Source: Desulforudis sp. (lineage in GTDB: Bacteria; Bacillota; Desulfotomaculia; Desulfotomaculales; Desulforudaceae). Taken from it: 8,651 nt of DNA. Position 1 is the stretch's first letter; each line of letters starts with the position of its first letter. The stretch is taken from positions 1 through 8,651 of the forward strand of contig JACUUW010000076.1 in the NCBI GenBank assembly GCA_014859075.1, in the 5' to 3' direction. A program made the position numbers and the translations under genes. Shown piece after piece: positions 1 to 6,063 of the stretch. The notes below the pieces were generated by a model. It did no database searches, was not told where the DNA came from, and was given only the letters and a program-made list of their open reading frames with translations.

Positions 1-323
1 CCCTTGATGCTGACGGTGGCCGGGCGGCCCATGAGGTCGACCGGTTCGGTTTCGGTCAGGCGCAGATCTATGAACACGAAATAGCGCTCCGGCTCGGCGA
101 ACACCTCCTCAAGGTCGATCCCGGCGAGGTGGTGTCGGCGGTATTCCAGCAGGGTACGTCCGGCGGCATCAGCCATCTCTTCAGCCATCTCGCGAACCAG
201 AACACTCTTGCCGATTCCTGGGGGACCCAGGAGCAGCGTGCTCCGCTTGGCGTCGGTACGGTGGATGAATGAAAGCAATTTCTTGGCCGCGGCGGGTTTT
301 AGTGCTCCGAGTAAGTCGGTCAT
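1..323 (-). CDS. AAA+ ATPase (MoxR-like), N-terminal part, cut by window edge
   Basis: The first 107 residues of a P-loop ATPase are visible; the rest lies beyond the left edge. A short helical lead (residues 1-27) precedes a textbook Walker A motif, GPPGIGKS, at residues 33-40, after the hydrophobic strand TLLL. An acidic/hydrophobic stretch follows (YFVFIDLRLTETEPVDLMG, about residues 81-99), resembling the segment of MoxR-type AAA+ proteins in which the client or pore loop sits after 'EPxDLxG'. Walker B, sensor and arginine-finger motifs would be off-window. The ATG at 323 is preceded by AAGGGG (complement of 332-337) at good spacing, and it overlaps the stop of the upstream LRV gene as ATGA (320-323), so the two are very probably translationally coupled. 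In the wider family such ATPases remodel or activate partner proteins, often with a von Willebrand A protein. That role is inferred here and its target is unknown. Confidence 0.85.
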   Translation of the reverse strand, partial: MTDLLGALKPAAAKKLLSFIHRTDAKRSTLLLGPPGIGKSVLVREMAEEMADAAGRTLLEYRRHHLAGIDLEEVFAEPERYFVFIDLRLTETEPVDLMGRPATVSIK

Positions 324-1519
324 CCAGGCAACCCCTTCCCGTCACATGCCAGCATCGTTCTCAAGTGTGGAGGAAAGCCGGAGTGGTGCGCCGCGTCTTG
401 AAATACGACCGCAAGGTCGAGTCCGGTTAGCGAATCGCAAGCGGTCAGAGCCATTCTCCGCACCACGGGCGCAGTGCATCGTGGATGCACGAGCGCCTTC
501 ACCCGAATGCTGCGGTAGGAGTCCATCAACAGGCTGGACAAGGCCGCCGGCGGGCTGTCCGGGTTTTCAACGAGGGCCTCCCGCACGGCGATATTCGGAT
601 CACGGGCCAGGAATTCCAGGACTGATCCGGGCACTGCTGGGTTCATGGCCACGGTGGCCCGCACGCGGCCTTCCACGTCACCGGCCAGCCGGGCCAGGAT
701 CGCTTCCGGCGCGGCCGTATGTGAAGCAGCAGCCGCCCGTACCGAAGCCTCACGGTCGCCGGCCAACAGCGCCACTATTTCCTGGTCACAGGACGGGTTC
801 CCGGCCACGGACCGGCGGACCGCTGGTTCGGGACGGCGGGAGTAGCTGGACAGGAGCCGTGCGGGGCAAGCAGGATTGGCGGCCACGCCCTCCAGAATTT
901 CGGGTGTGGCGCCCGCAGGTGCCTTACGCAACAAGAGCAACAACAGTTCTCGGGTGGCTCCGGGATTGGCGGCCACGCGCGCCCGCACCGCCGTGGATCC
1001 CGAGCGGATCAGCCGGGCCAATACGTGTTCGGGGCAACCGGCATTCGCGCCCAGCGCCATCCACAATTCCCGGTCTTTGCCCACGAGGAGCCACTCCAGT
1101 ACGTCAAGCGGTATGGTCGGGTTCGAAGCCAGCCGATACAACACCCAGTGGCTGGAATCCCGGGTCAGATAGTTTAGGACCGCCGGGGGAGTTGCCGGGT
1201 TGGAAGCGACCAAGGCCCGAACGAGCCGCTCACGATCCCTGGCCAGCATGGCCAGAACGGGACTTGGGCATTCCCGGTGTTGAGCCACGACGGCGCGGTA
1301 TGACTGATTCACGTGGGCGCCGAAATCGACGAGCACGCCCGGGGGGCAGTGCGGATGACTCAGGGCTAGACAACGTATTTGGAAATCGGTTTCGGAACAC
1401 GCCTGGCTCAGGATTTCCGCACCGCAACGCGGGTGGCTCAAAGCAAAGTGCCGCAGCCACAGAGACCGGCTGCGAGCGAATGAGCACAGAATCACGTCAA
1501 TATGTGGGGCTTCGGCCAT
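320..1519 (-). CDS. Leucine-rich-repeat-variant (LRV) / HEAT-like repeat protein
   Basis: This 399-residue protein consists almost entirely of about 13 helical repeats of roughly 26 residues. The pattern is VR-x2-VA-x-NP-x2-P-x2-VL-x2-LA-x-D-x5, for example the units starting VRALVASNP, VRARVAANP, VRATVAMNP and VREALVENP. That is the LRV repeat (Pfam LRV), which forms a superhelical scaffold for protein contacts. Several repeats in the N-terminal half carry a Cys where others have Ala/Thr (PRC, PHC, REC). The first LRV protein studied, from Azotobacter, had a separate Fe-S cluster domain, but I see no compact CxxC cluster here. There is no signal peptide or membrane segment. I chose ATG 1519 because AGGGGTG (complement of 1526-1532) sits just upstream and the residues before it in the open frame are low-complexity and not LRV-like. 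The gene lies directly upstream of, and overlaps by 4 bp, the AAA+ ATPase gene, suggesting the repeat protein is an adaptor for or substrate of the ATPase. Function is otherwise unknown. Confidence 0.85.
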   Translation of the reverse strand: MAEAPHIDVILCSFARSRSLWLRHFALSHPRCGAEILSQACSETDFQIRCLALSHPHCPPGVLVDFGAHVNQSYRAVVAQHRECPSPVLAMLARDRERLVRALVASNPATPPAVLNYLTRDSSHWVLYRLASNPTIPLDVLEWLLVGKDRELWMALGANAGCPEHVLARLIRSGSTAVRARVAANPGATRELLLLLLRKAPAGATPEILEGVAANPACPARLLSSYSRRPEPAVRRSVAGNPSCDQEIVALLAGDREASVRAAAASHTAAPEAILARLAGDVEGRVRATVAMNPAVPGSVLEFLARDPNIAVREALVENPDSPPAALSSLLMDSYRSIRVKALVHPRCTAPVVRRMALTACDSLTGLDLAVVFQDAAHHSGFPPHLRTMLACDGKGLPG

Positions 1520-1776
1520 AAAGAACACCCCTATTAGTGTATTAAGAGGGTGTGTCAAAATATACAGAATGATAGAATTTTTGCTTGGGCCCTGTAACGG
1601 TGGACAAGGGTGGGGGGCGACTACCGGGCGTGGATGCTGTGTCCGAGTGGAATCCTGGGTGCAAATTCCAGGGCGGAAAGGGAGGATGAAGAAGGTATCG
1701 CGTCTAATTATTACAAGCACGCACCGTAACGGAAGCCGGGCACCAGGGCTCGGCAAAGCAATAAGGCGGTGGCCTG
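1520..1776. other. Divergent intergenic region with structured segment
   Basis: This is the gap between the leftward LRV gene and the rightward response regulator. Besides the minus-strand promoter candidates it holds two small hairpins on the plus strand. At 1654-1672 CCTGGG pairs with TCCAGG around the 7-nt loop TGCAAAT (the innermost pair is G-U). At 1735-1754 GCCGGGC pairs with GCTCGGC around ACCAGG (one G-U pair), only a few nucleotides before the ribosome binding site of the response regulator. No convincing protein-coding frame and no clear plus-strand promoter were found. Confidence 0.5.
1531..1598 (-). promoter_or_regulatory. Possible promoter of the LRV-ATPase pair
   Basis: Two sigma-A-like candidates lie on the minus strand. 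The first is GTTACA (complement of 1593-1598), 18 nt, TATCAT (complement of 1569-1574), which would leave a leader of about 40 nt. The second has a perfect TTGACA (complement of 1553-1558), 16 nt, and a weaker TAATAG (1531-1536), but it would start transcription almost at the ATG and lose the ribosome binding site. The first is therefore preferred. The prediction is by eye only. Confidence 0.35.
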
Positions 1777-2463
1777 GTGAACGTTAGGACCGTAATTGTG
1801 GACAGTGACTCCAAAATGTTGCACATGAACCAGGAGATCCTGGAGGAAGTCACCGGATACGCGGCAGCGTACGTTTCTGTTTCGGTCGGTTCGGTCCTGG
1901 ACGGCATGACCGAGGCCGGACCTTACTTGCTGCTGCTGGACTTGAAATTGCCGGACGCCGACGGGATCGGCTTCATTCGCCGGATTCGACAGCTTGGCCT
2001 GCCCGTCGATGTCATTGCGATCACCAGCCTGTGTGACACGGGTACCGTGGAAACTGCGTTCCGCTTGGGGGTATTCGACTATATCATCAAACCCTTCCGG
2101 CCATCCCGGCTTAAGCGTGCGGTTGAATCGTACCTGGCGGTTCGGATGGCCCTCCCGCACACGTCGGAGGTGGACCAGGCGTGGATCGACAGTTACGTTA
2201 ACCGCAGCCCGTCCATGGTTTCCGCGGAGAAACTTCCGAAAGGCTACCACCGGTTGACCATGGCCCAGGTGGTTACGTTCCTCACCGAGAGATGCGGCAG
2301 TGTATCCGCTGAAGAAGTCGCCGCGGGCATTGGTTTTTCCAGGGCTACCGCCCGGAGGTACCTGGAATTTCTGGTTCGTGCCGGATTGGCCCGCTCGAAG
2401 TTACAGTACGGTTCCGTCGGTCGACCGACCACCAAGTATCTACTTACTTATCACAAAGAATAA
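1777..2463 (+). CDS. Response regulator, CitB/DcuR (CitT) family
   Basis: A 228-residue two-component response regulator. The receiver domain occupies residues 1-120: acidic patch D9-S10-D11, phospho-acceptor D55 in LLLLDLKLPDADG, switch T83 in AIT, and K105-P106 in the IIKPF motif. The C-terminal helix-turn-helix (about residues 155-225) has the family hallmarks LPKGYHRLT, SAEEVAAGIGFSRATARRYLEFL and YGSVGRP, typical of CitB/DcuR/DpiA regulators. These partner with PAS-containing sensor kinases for citrate or C4-dicarboxylates. The start is GTG 1777, with AAGGCGG (1763-1769) as ribosome binding site. The second acidic residue of the usual Asp/Glu pair is Ser10; Asp11 might replace it. No sensor kinase gene is present in the window, and the gene upstream runs the other way, so the kinase is encoded elsewhere or beyond the window. 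The location points to control of the TRAP transporter downstream, which is an inference. Confidence 0.92.
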   Translation: MNVRTVIVDSDSKMLHMNQEILEEVTGYAAAYVSVSVGSVLDGMTEAGPYLLLLDLKLPDADGIGFIRRIRQLGLPVDVIAITSLCDTGTVETAFRLGVFDYIIKPFRPSRLKRAVESYLAVRMALPHTSEVDQAWIDSYVNRSPSMVSAEKLPKGYHRLTMAQVVTFLTERCGSVSAEEVAAGIGFSRATARRYLEFLVRAGLARSKLQYGSVGRPTTKYLLTYHKE

Positions 2464-2506
2464 AATTATGTTAATGATCAGAATCTTGTGACGCGTTCTT
2501 TGGTAA

Positions 2507-2522
2507 TTTAGAATTTTCTAAA
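2507..2522. promoter_or_regulatory. Perfect AT-rich palindrome, candidate operator
   Basis: TTTAGAA-tt-TTCTAAA is a perfect inverted repeat with 7-bp arms and a 2-bp centre. It lies 44 bp after the response regulator stop and well upstream of the transporter gene. CitB/DcuR-type regulators are known to bind AT-rich sites, which makes this a reasonable candidate for autoregulation or transporter control. It lacks GC stem and T-run features of a terminator. Confidence 0.4.
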
Positions 2523-2599
2523 AGTGCTGTTCTATTTCCCAAGAATGATCGCCAAAGAGACATAGCATTACGGTTCCATCGCAAGTAATGAAAGATTGT

Positions 2600-2620
2600 G
2601 TTAAGGTTAAAGTGTTTAAC
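2600..2620. promoter_or_regulatory. GTTAAA-gtg-TTTAAC palindrome with extra half-site
   Basis: A perfect 6-bp inverted repeat (2606-2611 and 2615-2620) with a 3-bp centre is preceded immediately by a near-copy of the left arm, GTTAAG (2600-2605). The arrangement looks like a protein binding site with one additional half-site. It lies about 165 bp before the transporter start. Confidence 0.4.
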
Positions 2621-2783
2621 AGAAGACATTATTGTTCTTTTTTGGGGGGCACATCTCCTTAATTATTAGCGATTGGAGGTGAGCGATTAGCTCTCTGTGG
2701 TGTCAGGCGGAAAGACTGCCGTAGAAAGACCTGGGGTTTGGAAGAATTCGGTCATTTAAGAGAATGAGGGGGGAGAGTATCCG

Positions 2784-3821
2784 GTGTTCACTAGAAGGAA
2801 GGGCGTTTTCACAGTATTGTTGTGTTTGGTTCTGGCTGTCGCCTTGGTGGCGGTCGGATGCGGGGGTTCGGAACCTACCCCGCCTGCAGTTGAGGAAGAC
2901 GGCAAGGCGGCCTGGCCCGGCTCGCTGACCATCGGTGCGGCCTCCATCGGCGGTACCTATTATCTGTATGCCGGCGGATGGAGCCAGGTGATTGAAAAGG
3001 CCACGGGCATTTCCACCGCCGTGGAGGTGACCGGCGGCCCGAACGACAACATGCAATTGGTGCACCTCAACGACCTGGATCTGGGCATGGTCACCATGGG
3101 TCCGGCCTGGGAGGGCTGGCACGGTGAGGGCGACTGGACCGGCGGGGTCAAAATGACCAACGTGCGGGCCATTTTCCCAATGTATAACACCTATTCCCAG
3201 TGGTGGGCGTTCAAGAACGCGGGGATCAACAGCCTTAACGACCTGGAAGGCAAGTCGTTGGGCGTGGGACCGGCCGGCGGCACCCCCGGTACCTACCACC
3301 CGCGCATCCTGGAACTCTTGGGCATCAACGCCACCATCCGGTGGGCCGGGTTGAGCGATTTGGTGTCGCAGCACCTGGACCTGCAGCTGAACGCCAACAG
3401 CTTTGCGGCCGGCATTCCGGTGGCCGGAATCCTGGAGACCGCGGCACAGCGGGACATCGTGCTCTTCGGCGTTGACGGCGAGGCCCGGGACAAGGTCTGC
3501 GCGGAGTGGCCCTTCTGGTCGCCGGCCGTGATTCCGGCCGATGTGTACGACTTTCTGGAAGAAGACGTGGAAACCATCGGTATCTGGAATGTCGCTATCG
3601 CGCACAAGGACCTGCCGGAAGACCTGGTTTACGAGATTGTAAAGGCGGTGTTCGACAACCACGACATGATGGTCACCGCCCACAAGTCCGCCGAGGAGAC
3701 AGTGGCCGAGAATGTGGTAAAGAACAACTGGTTGCCGATGCACCCGGGTGCCATCAAGTACTACGAGGAAATCGGCATTGAACTGCCTGCGGAAGTCTAC
3801 CCGCCGGAGTACCAGGGCTAG
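2784..3821 (+). CDS. TRAP transporter solute-binding lipoprotein, TAXI family
   Basis: A 345-residue extracytoplasmic binding protein. It has a basic start (MFTRRKG), a hydrophobic core and a lipobox ending VAVGC, so Cys26 is the likely lipidated residue that anchors it to the outer face of the membrane. A Ser/Pro/Glu-rich linker follows. The mature domain opens with SLTIGAASIGGTYYLYAGG (about residues 47-65), the sugar/acid-binding lobe signature of TAXI proteins, and continues with the typical GGPNDNMQLVHLNDLDLGMV segment (about 84-103). The length is usual for the family. The start is GTG 2784, preceded by AGGGGGGAG. TAXI systems pair such a protein with a fused QM permease, which is exactly what follows. 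Known substrates in the family are carboxylates such as glutamate and 2-oxoglutarate; fumarate or malate would suit the downstream fumarase, but the substrate cannot be read from the sequence. Confidence 0.92.
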   Translation: MFTRRKGVFTVLLCLVLAVALVAVGCGGSEPTPPAVEEDGKAAWPGSLTIGAASIGGTYYLYAGGWSQVIEKATGISTAVEVTGGPNDNMQLVHLNDLDLGMVTMGPAWEGWHGEGDWTGGVKMTNVRAIFPMYNTYSQWWAFKNAGINSLNDLEGKSLGVGPAGGTPGTYHPRILELLGINATIRWAGLSDLVSQHLDLQLNANSFAAGIPVAGILETAAQRDIVLFGVDGEARDKVCAEWPFWSPAVIPADVYDFLEEDVETIGIWNVAIAHKDLPEDLVYEIVKAVFDNHDMMVTAHKSAEETVAENVVKNNWLPMHPGAIKYYEEIGIELPAEVYPPEYQG

Positions 3822-3840
3822 AGCTGTTTTCACCGTTCAG

Positions 3841-3870
3841 AGTCACAGAACAGGTGAAGTTCTCCTGACT
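3841..3870 (+). other. 3' hairpin after binding-protein gene
   Basis: AGTCA-c-AGAAC pairs with GTTCT-cc-TGACT around a 7-nt loop (AGGTGAA), giving ten base pairs with a small internal bulge. It starts 19 nt after the stop codon of the binding-protein gene. In a transcript it could protect the 3' end of the abundant binding-protein message from exonucleases, acting with the stronger stem-loop downstream. Confidence 0.5.
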
Positions 3871-3892
3871 GTACCAGGATTTCGAAACAGGG

Positions 3893-3936
3893 GAGGCTCT
3901 CATCCGCCGCGATGGCAGGTGAGAGCCTCTTTTTCT
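3893..3936 (+). terminator. Intra-operon intrinsic terminator / attenuator
   Basis: GAGGCTCTCA (3893-3902) and TGAGAGCCTC (3920-3929) form a perfect 10-bp stem with a 17-nt loop that can itself pair partly (GCC/GGC). A T-rich tract follows at once (3930-3936, TTTTTCT after the stem). This is a textbook Rho-independent shape. It lies between the binding-protein and permease genes, which belong to one transport system, so it is likely leaky and sets a high binding-protein to permease ratio. Confidence 0.8.
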
Positions 3937-3965
3937 GAGGCTAAGCTTTGCGAAAGGAGCCAGCC

Positions 3966-5954
3966 ATGTCCCAAGACGAGAAGAACGGGCAGGCCGAACC
4001 CGATCGGAAGTCCACAAGAGATAAAGTTACCGATCAGATAGACTTTGACACCACCGAAACGATCGAGACGTCCGGTCATCGTACGTTGGCCGGCTGGCTG
4101 GCCAGGGTCGTAGCCGTCTGGGCGATTTTCACCGCCGCCTTTCACATTTACATTCTAGTGTTCCATCCCATAGACCCGTGGCTGTTCCGCAATTTTCACC
4201 TGGTTCTGCTCGGCGTCCTGGGTTTTATTCTGATCCCGGGGTGGGGAAAGGCCAGAGACCGGGTGCACTGGTCGGATTGGGTTTGTGTGGCGCTGCTGCT
4301 GTACGTCGGCTGGTATCTTTATCACAACTTCGAGGCACTTATCTGGCGGGGCGGGGTGGTACCCACCACCACCGACTTTTACGTCTGCCTTGTCGGGGTG
4401 ATCCTGGTCCTCGAACTGGTGCGCCGGGCCAGCGGCCTCGCTCTGCCGATCCTGTGCATGGTGTTCATGGCGTACGCGTTTTTAGGGCCGTACCTGCCCG
4501 GTATGCTGTACCACCGGGGATATTCCGTGGAACGGTTCTTTACCTACATTTACGGCTTGAACGGAGTGTTCAGCGTCCCGCTGGCCATATCCTCGAAGTA
4601 CATTATCCTGTTCATTATTTTCGGCGCCTTCCTCCAGGTGTCAGGCGTGGGACGCTACTTCGTCAAGTGGGCCTTCGCCGTCAGCGGGCACGCCCGGGGC
4701 GGGCCGGCCAAAGTCGCCGTCATCGCCAGCGCCCTCATGGGTACCATGAACGGCACGTCGGCCGGTAATGCGGTGGCCACCGGAAGTTTTACCATTCCGC
4801 TGATGCGGAAAGTAGGTTACACCCCGAGGTTTGCGGCGGCCACCGAAGCGGTGGCGTCGACCGGCGGGCAAATCATGCCGCCGGTTATGGGGGCCGGCAT
4901 CTTCATCATGGCCGAGTTGACCGGGATTCCCTTTCAGAAACTGATGCTGGCCGGCATCATACCGGCCCTGCTCTATTTCCTCTCGGTCTACTACATGGTG
5001 GACCTGGAAGCGGTGAAACTGAGACTCCTGGGCTTCTCCGGGGACGCACTGCCCAATTTCTGGTCGGTGATGAAGCAAGGATACCTGTTCTTTCCAATCC
5101 TCGCTCTTTTCGCGATGCTCTTGTTGGGATTCTCGGTGGTGATGGCCGGCTTTATCGCGATTCTGGCCAGCCTGGTAATTAGTTGGGCCAGCAGGGCGAC
5201 CGCCATGGGCCCGAGCAAGGTCTTAAAGGCGCTGGAGACCGGTTCCAAGAACGCGGTGCAGTTGATGGCCGTGTGTGCTGGCGCGGGGATCATCATGGGA
5301 GTCATAGCCCTTACCGGCGTGGGCATGAAATTTGCGTCAGTGATCCTCGGTATTGCCGGGACGAGTCAGCTCCTGGCGCTCATTTTCGCCATGTGCATCG
5401 CCATCATCCTCGGCATGGGACTGCCGACCACGGCGGCCTATGCGGTTGCGGCTTCGGTGGTGGCGCCCGGTTTGATTCAGATGGGTGTGACACCACTGGT
5501 GGCGCACTTCTTCGTGTTTTATTTCGCCTGCGTTTCGGCAATCACGCCGCCGGTCGCCCTGGCTTCTTACGCCGCCTCCGGTATCAGCGGCTCCGACCCG
5601 ATGAAGACGGCGATCACCTCCTTCCGGTTAGGCATCGCGGCCTACATCGTACCGTTCATGTTCTTCTACGCGCCCGAGATACTGCTGCAGGGTCACTACT
5701 CCGAGACGGTCCTACGGGCGATCACCGCGGGGGTGGGGGTCATTGCGCTGGCCTGTGCGGTGCAACGATTCTATTTCGGCCGGTTGGGAATACCGTTGAC
5801 GGTGGTAACGTTTGCCGCGGCGCTCAGCCTGGTGTCGCCGAACCATTGGCTGGACGCGGTCGGTTTTGTCGTGCTGGGCCTTCTATTTGTTTACCAGAAG
5901 CTTTACCGTGGACGTAAAGGGCGGGGGCCCGAGATCCCGGCAACCGCGGGCTGA
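3966..5954 (+). CDS. TRAP transporter fused permease (DctQ-DctM type), TAXI-associated
   Basis: A 662-residue integral membrane protein with the small (DctQ-like, four-helix) and large (DctM-like) permease units fused in one chain, as is standard for TAXI systems. A charged cytoplasmic lead (residues 1-40) precedes the first hydrophobic helices (about 41-66, 77-92, 104-120, 138-152). The DctM-type half contains the conserved segment ATGSFTIPLMRKVGY (271-285) followed by STGGQIMPPVMGAG (298-311), and a second repeat with GMGLPTTAAYA (483-493) and AITPPVALASYAASG further on. It moves substrate, delivered by the lipoprotein, across the membrane with a sodium or proton gradient. The start is ATG 3966 with AAAGGAG at 3953-3959; a TTG 18 bp upstream overlaps nothing useful and has no such site. 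The gene is separated from the binding-protein gene by the hairpins at 3841-3936. Confidence 0.93.
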   Translation: MSQDEKNGQAEPDRKSTRDKVTDQIDFDTTETIETSGHRTLAGWLARVVAVWAIFTAAFHIYILVFHPIDPWLFRNFHLVLLGVLGFILIPGWGKARDRVHWSDWVCVALLLYVGWYLYHNFEALIWRGGVVPTTTDFYVCLVGVILVLELVRRASGLALPILCMVFMAYAFLGPYLPGMLYHRGYSVERFFTYIYGLNGVFSVPLAISSKYIILFIIFGAFLQVSGVGRYFVKWAFAVSGHARGGPAKVAVIASALMGTMNGTSAGNAVATGSFTIPLMRKVGYTPRFAAATEAVASTGGQIMPPVMGAGIFIMAELTGIPFQKLMLAGIIPALLYFLSVYYMVDLEAVKLRLLGFSGDALPNFWSVMKQGYLFFPILALFAMLLLGFSVVMAGFIAILASLVISWASRATAMGPSKVLKALETGSKNAVQLMAVCAGAGIIMGVIALTGVGMKFASVILGIAGTSQLLALIFAMCIAIILGMGLPTTAAYAVAASVVAPGLIQMGVTPLVAHFFVFYFACVSAITPPVALASYAASGISGSDPMKTAITSFRLGIAAYIVPFMFFYAPEILLQGHYSETVLRAITAGVGVIALACAVQRFYFGRLGIPLTVVTFAAALSLVSPNHWLDAVGFVVLGLLFVYQKLYRGRKGRGPEIPATAG

Positions 5955-5975
5955 GGCTAAGAGGCAGGGCCGTGT

Positions 5976-6003
5976 CCGGCGTGTTACCCGGTCACGCGCC
6001 GGG
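5976..6003 (+). other. GC-rich hairpin after the permease gene
   Basis: GCGTG (5979-5983) pairs with CACGC (5993-5997), extended by CCG/CGG across a 2-nt bulge. It lies 20 nt past the permease stop. No T tract follows directly; the next T-rich stretch begins about 17 nt later. It may reduce readthrough, but it is not a convincing terminator. Confidence 0.3.
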
Positions 6004-6025
6004 GGTATTCTTGGGCCGTCTTTGT

Positions 6026-6034
6026 TGTTATAAT
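6026..6034 (+). promoter_or_regulatory. Extended -10 promoter of the fumarase genes
   Basis: TGTTATAAT is a consensus extended -10 element (TG-n-TATAAT). Transcription would begin near 6041, giving a leader of about 23 nt before the TTG start at 6064, with GGAAGGA inside it. The -35 region (TATTCT at 6006-6011) is poor, as is usual for extended -10 promoters. This suggests fumarase can be expressed independently of the transporter. Confidence 0.55.
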
Positions 6035-6063
6035 GGTGTAAATTGCGGAAGGATGAGTTCTTT

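Larger units (their letters stand above)
2464..2783. other. AT-rich regulatory gap between regulator and transporter
   Basis: This 320-bp non-coding stretch is much more AT-rich than the genes on either side. It holds two perfect palindromes (2507-2522 and 2606-2620), a short direct repeat (2668-2674 and 2682-2688), and a weak CATCTCC/GGAGGTG inverted repeat near 2652-2681. There is no GC-rich hairpin with a T tract after the response regulator stop, so I do not see a terminator for it. No promoter with good -35 and -10 boxes stands out by eye, although the transporter operon must be transcribed from here or from upstream. Confidence 0.6.

Noticed and set aside
208..1521. A 437-codon open frame on the plus strand opposite the LRV gene
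   Set aside because: It is Pro/Arg/Ser-rich and low in complexity, and it lies exactly antisense to the repeat-bearing LRV gene. The regular repeat codons leave long stop-free frames on the other strand.
1654..1672. tRNA T-arm-like hairpin (CTGGG-TGCAAAT-TCCAG)
   Set aside because: No acceptor stem, anticodon arm or CCA end fits around it, and the loop lacks the invariant second T of TTCRANY.
2464..2560. Terminator after the response regulator
   Set aside because: The palindrome at 2507-2522 is AT-only at its core and no T tract follows, so an intrinsic terminator is not supported. A looser inverted repeat (TCTTTGG 2497-2503 with CCAAAGA 2552-2558) has a 48-nt loop and may be chance.
2703..3833. 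A 376-codon open frame antisense to the TAXI binding-protein gene
   Set aside because: The translation has no recognisable domain and is rich in His, Gln and Val, as expected of a shadow frame of a GC-rich gene with a clear lipoprotein signature on the plus strand.
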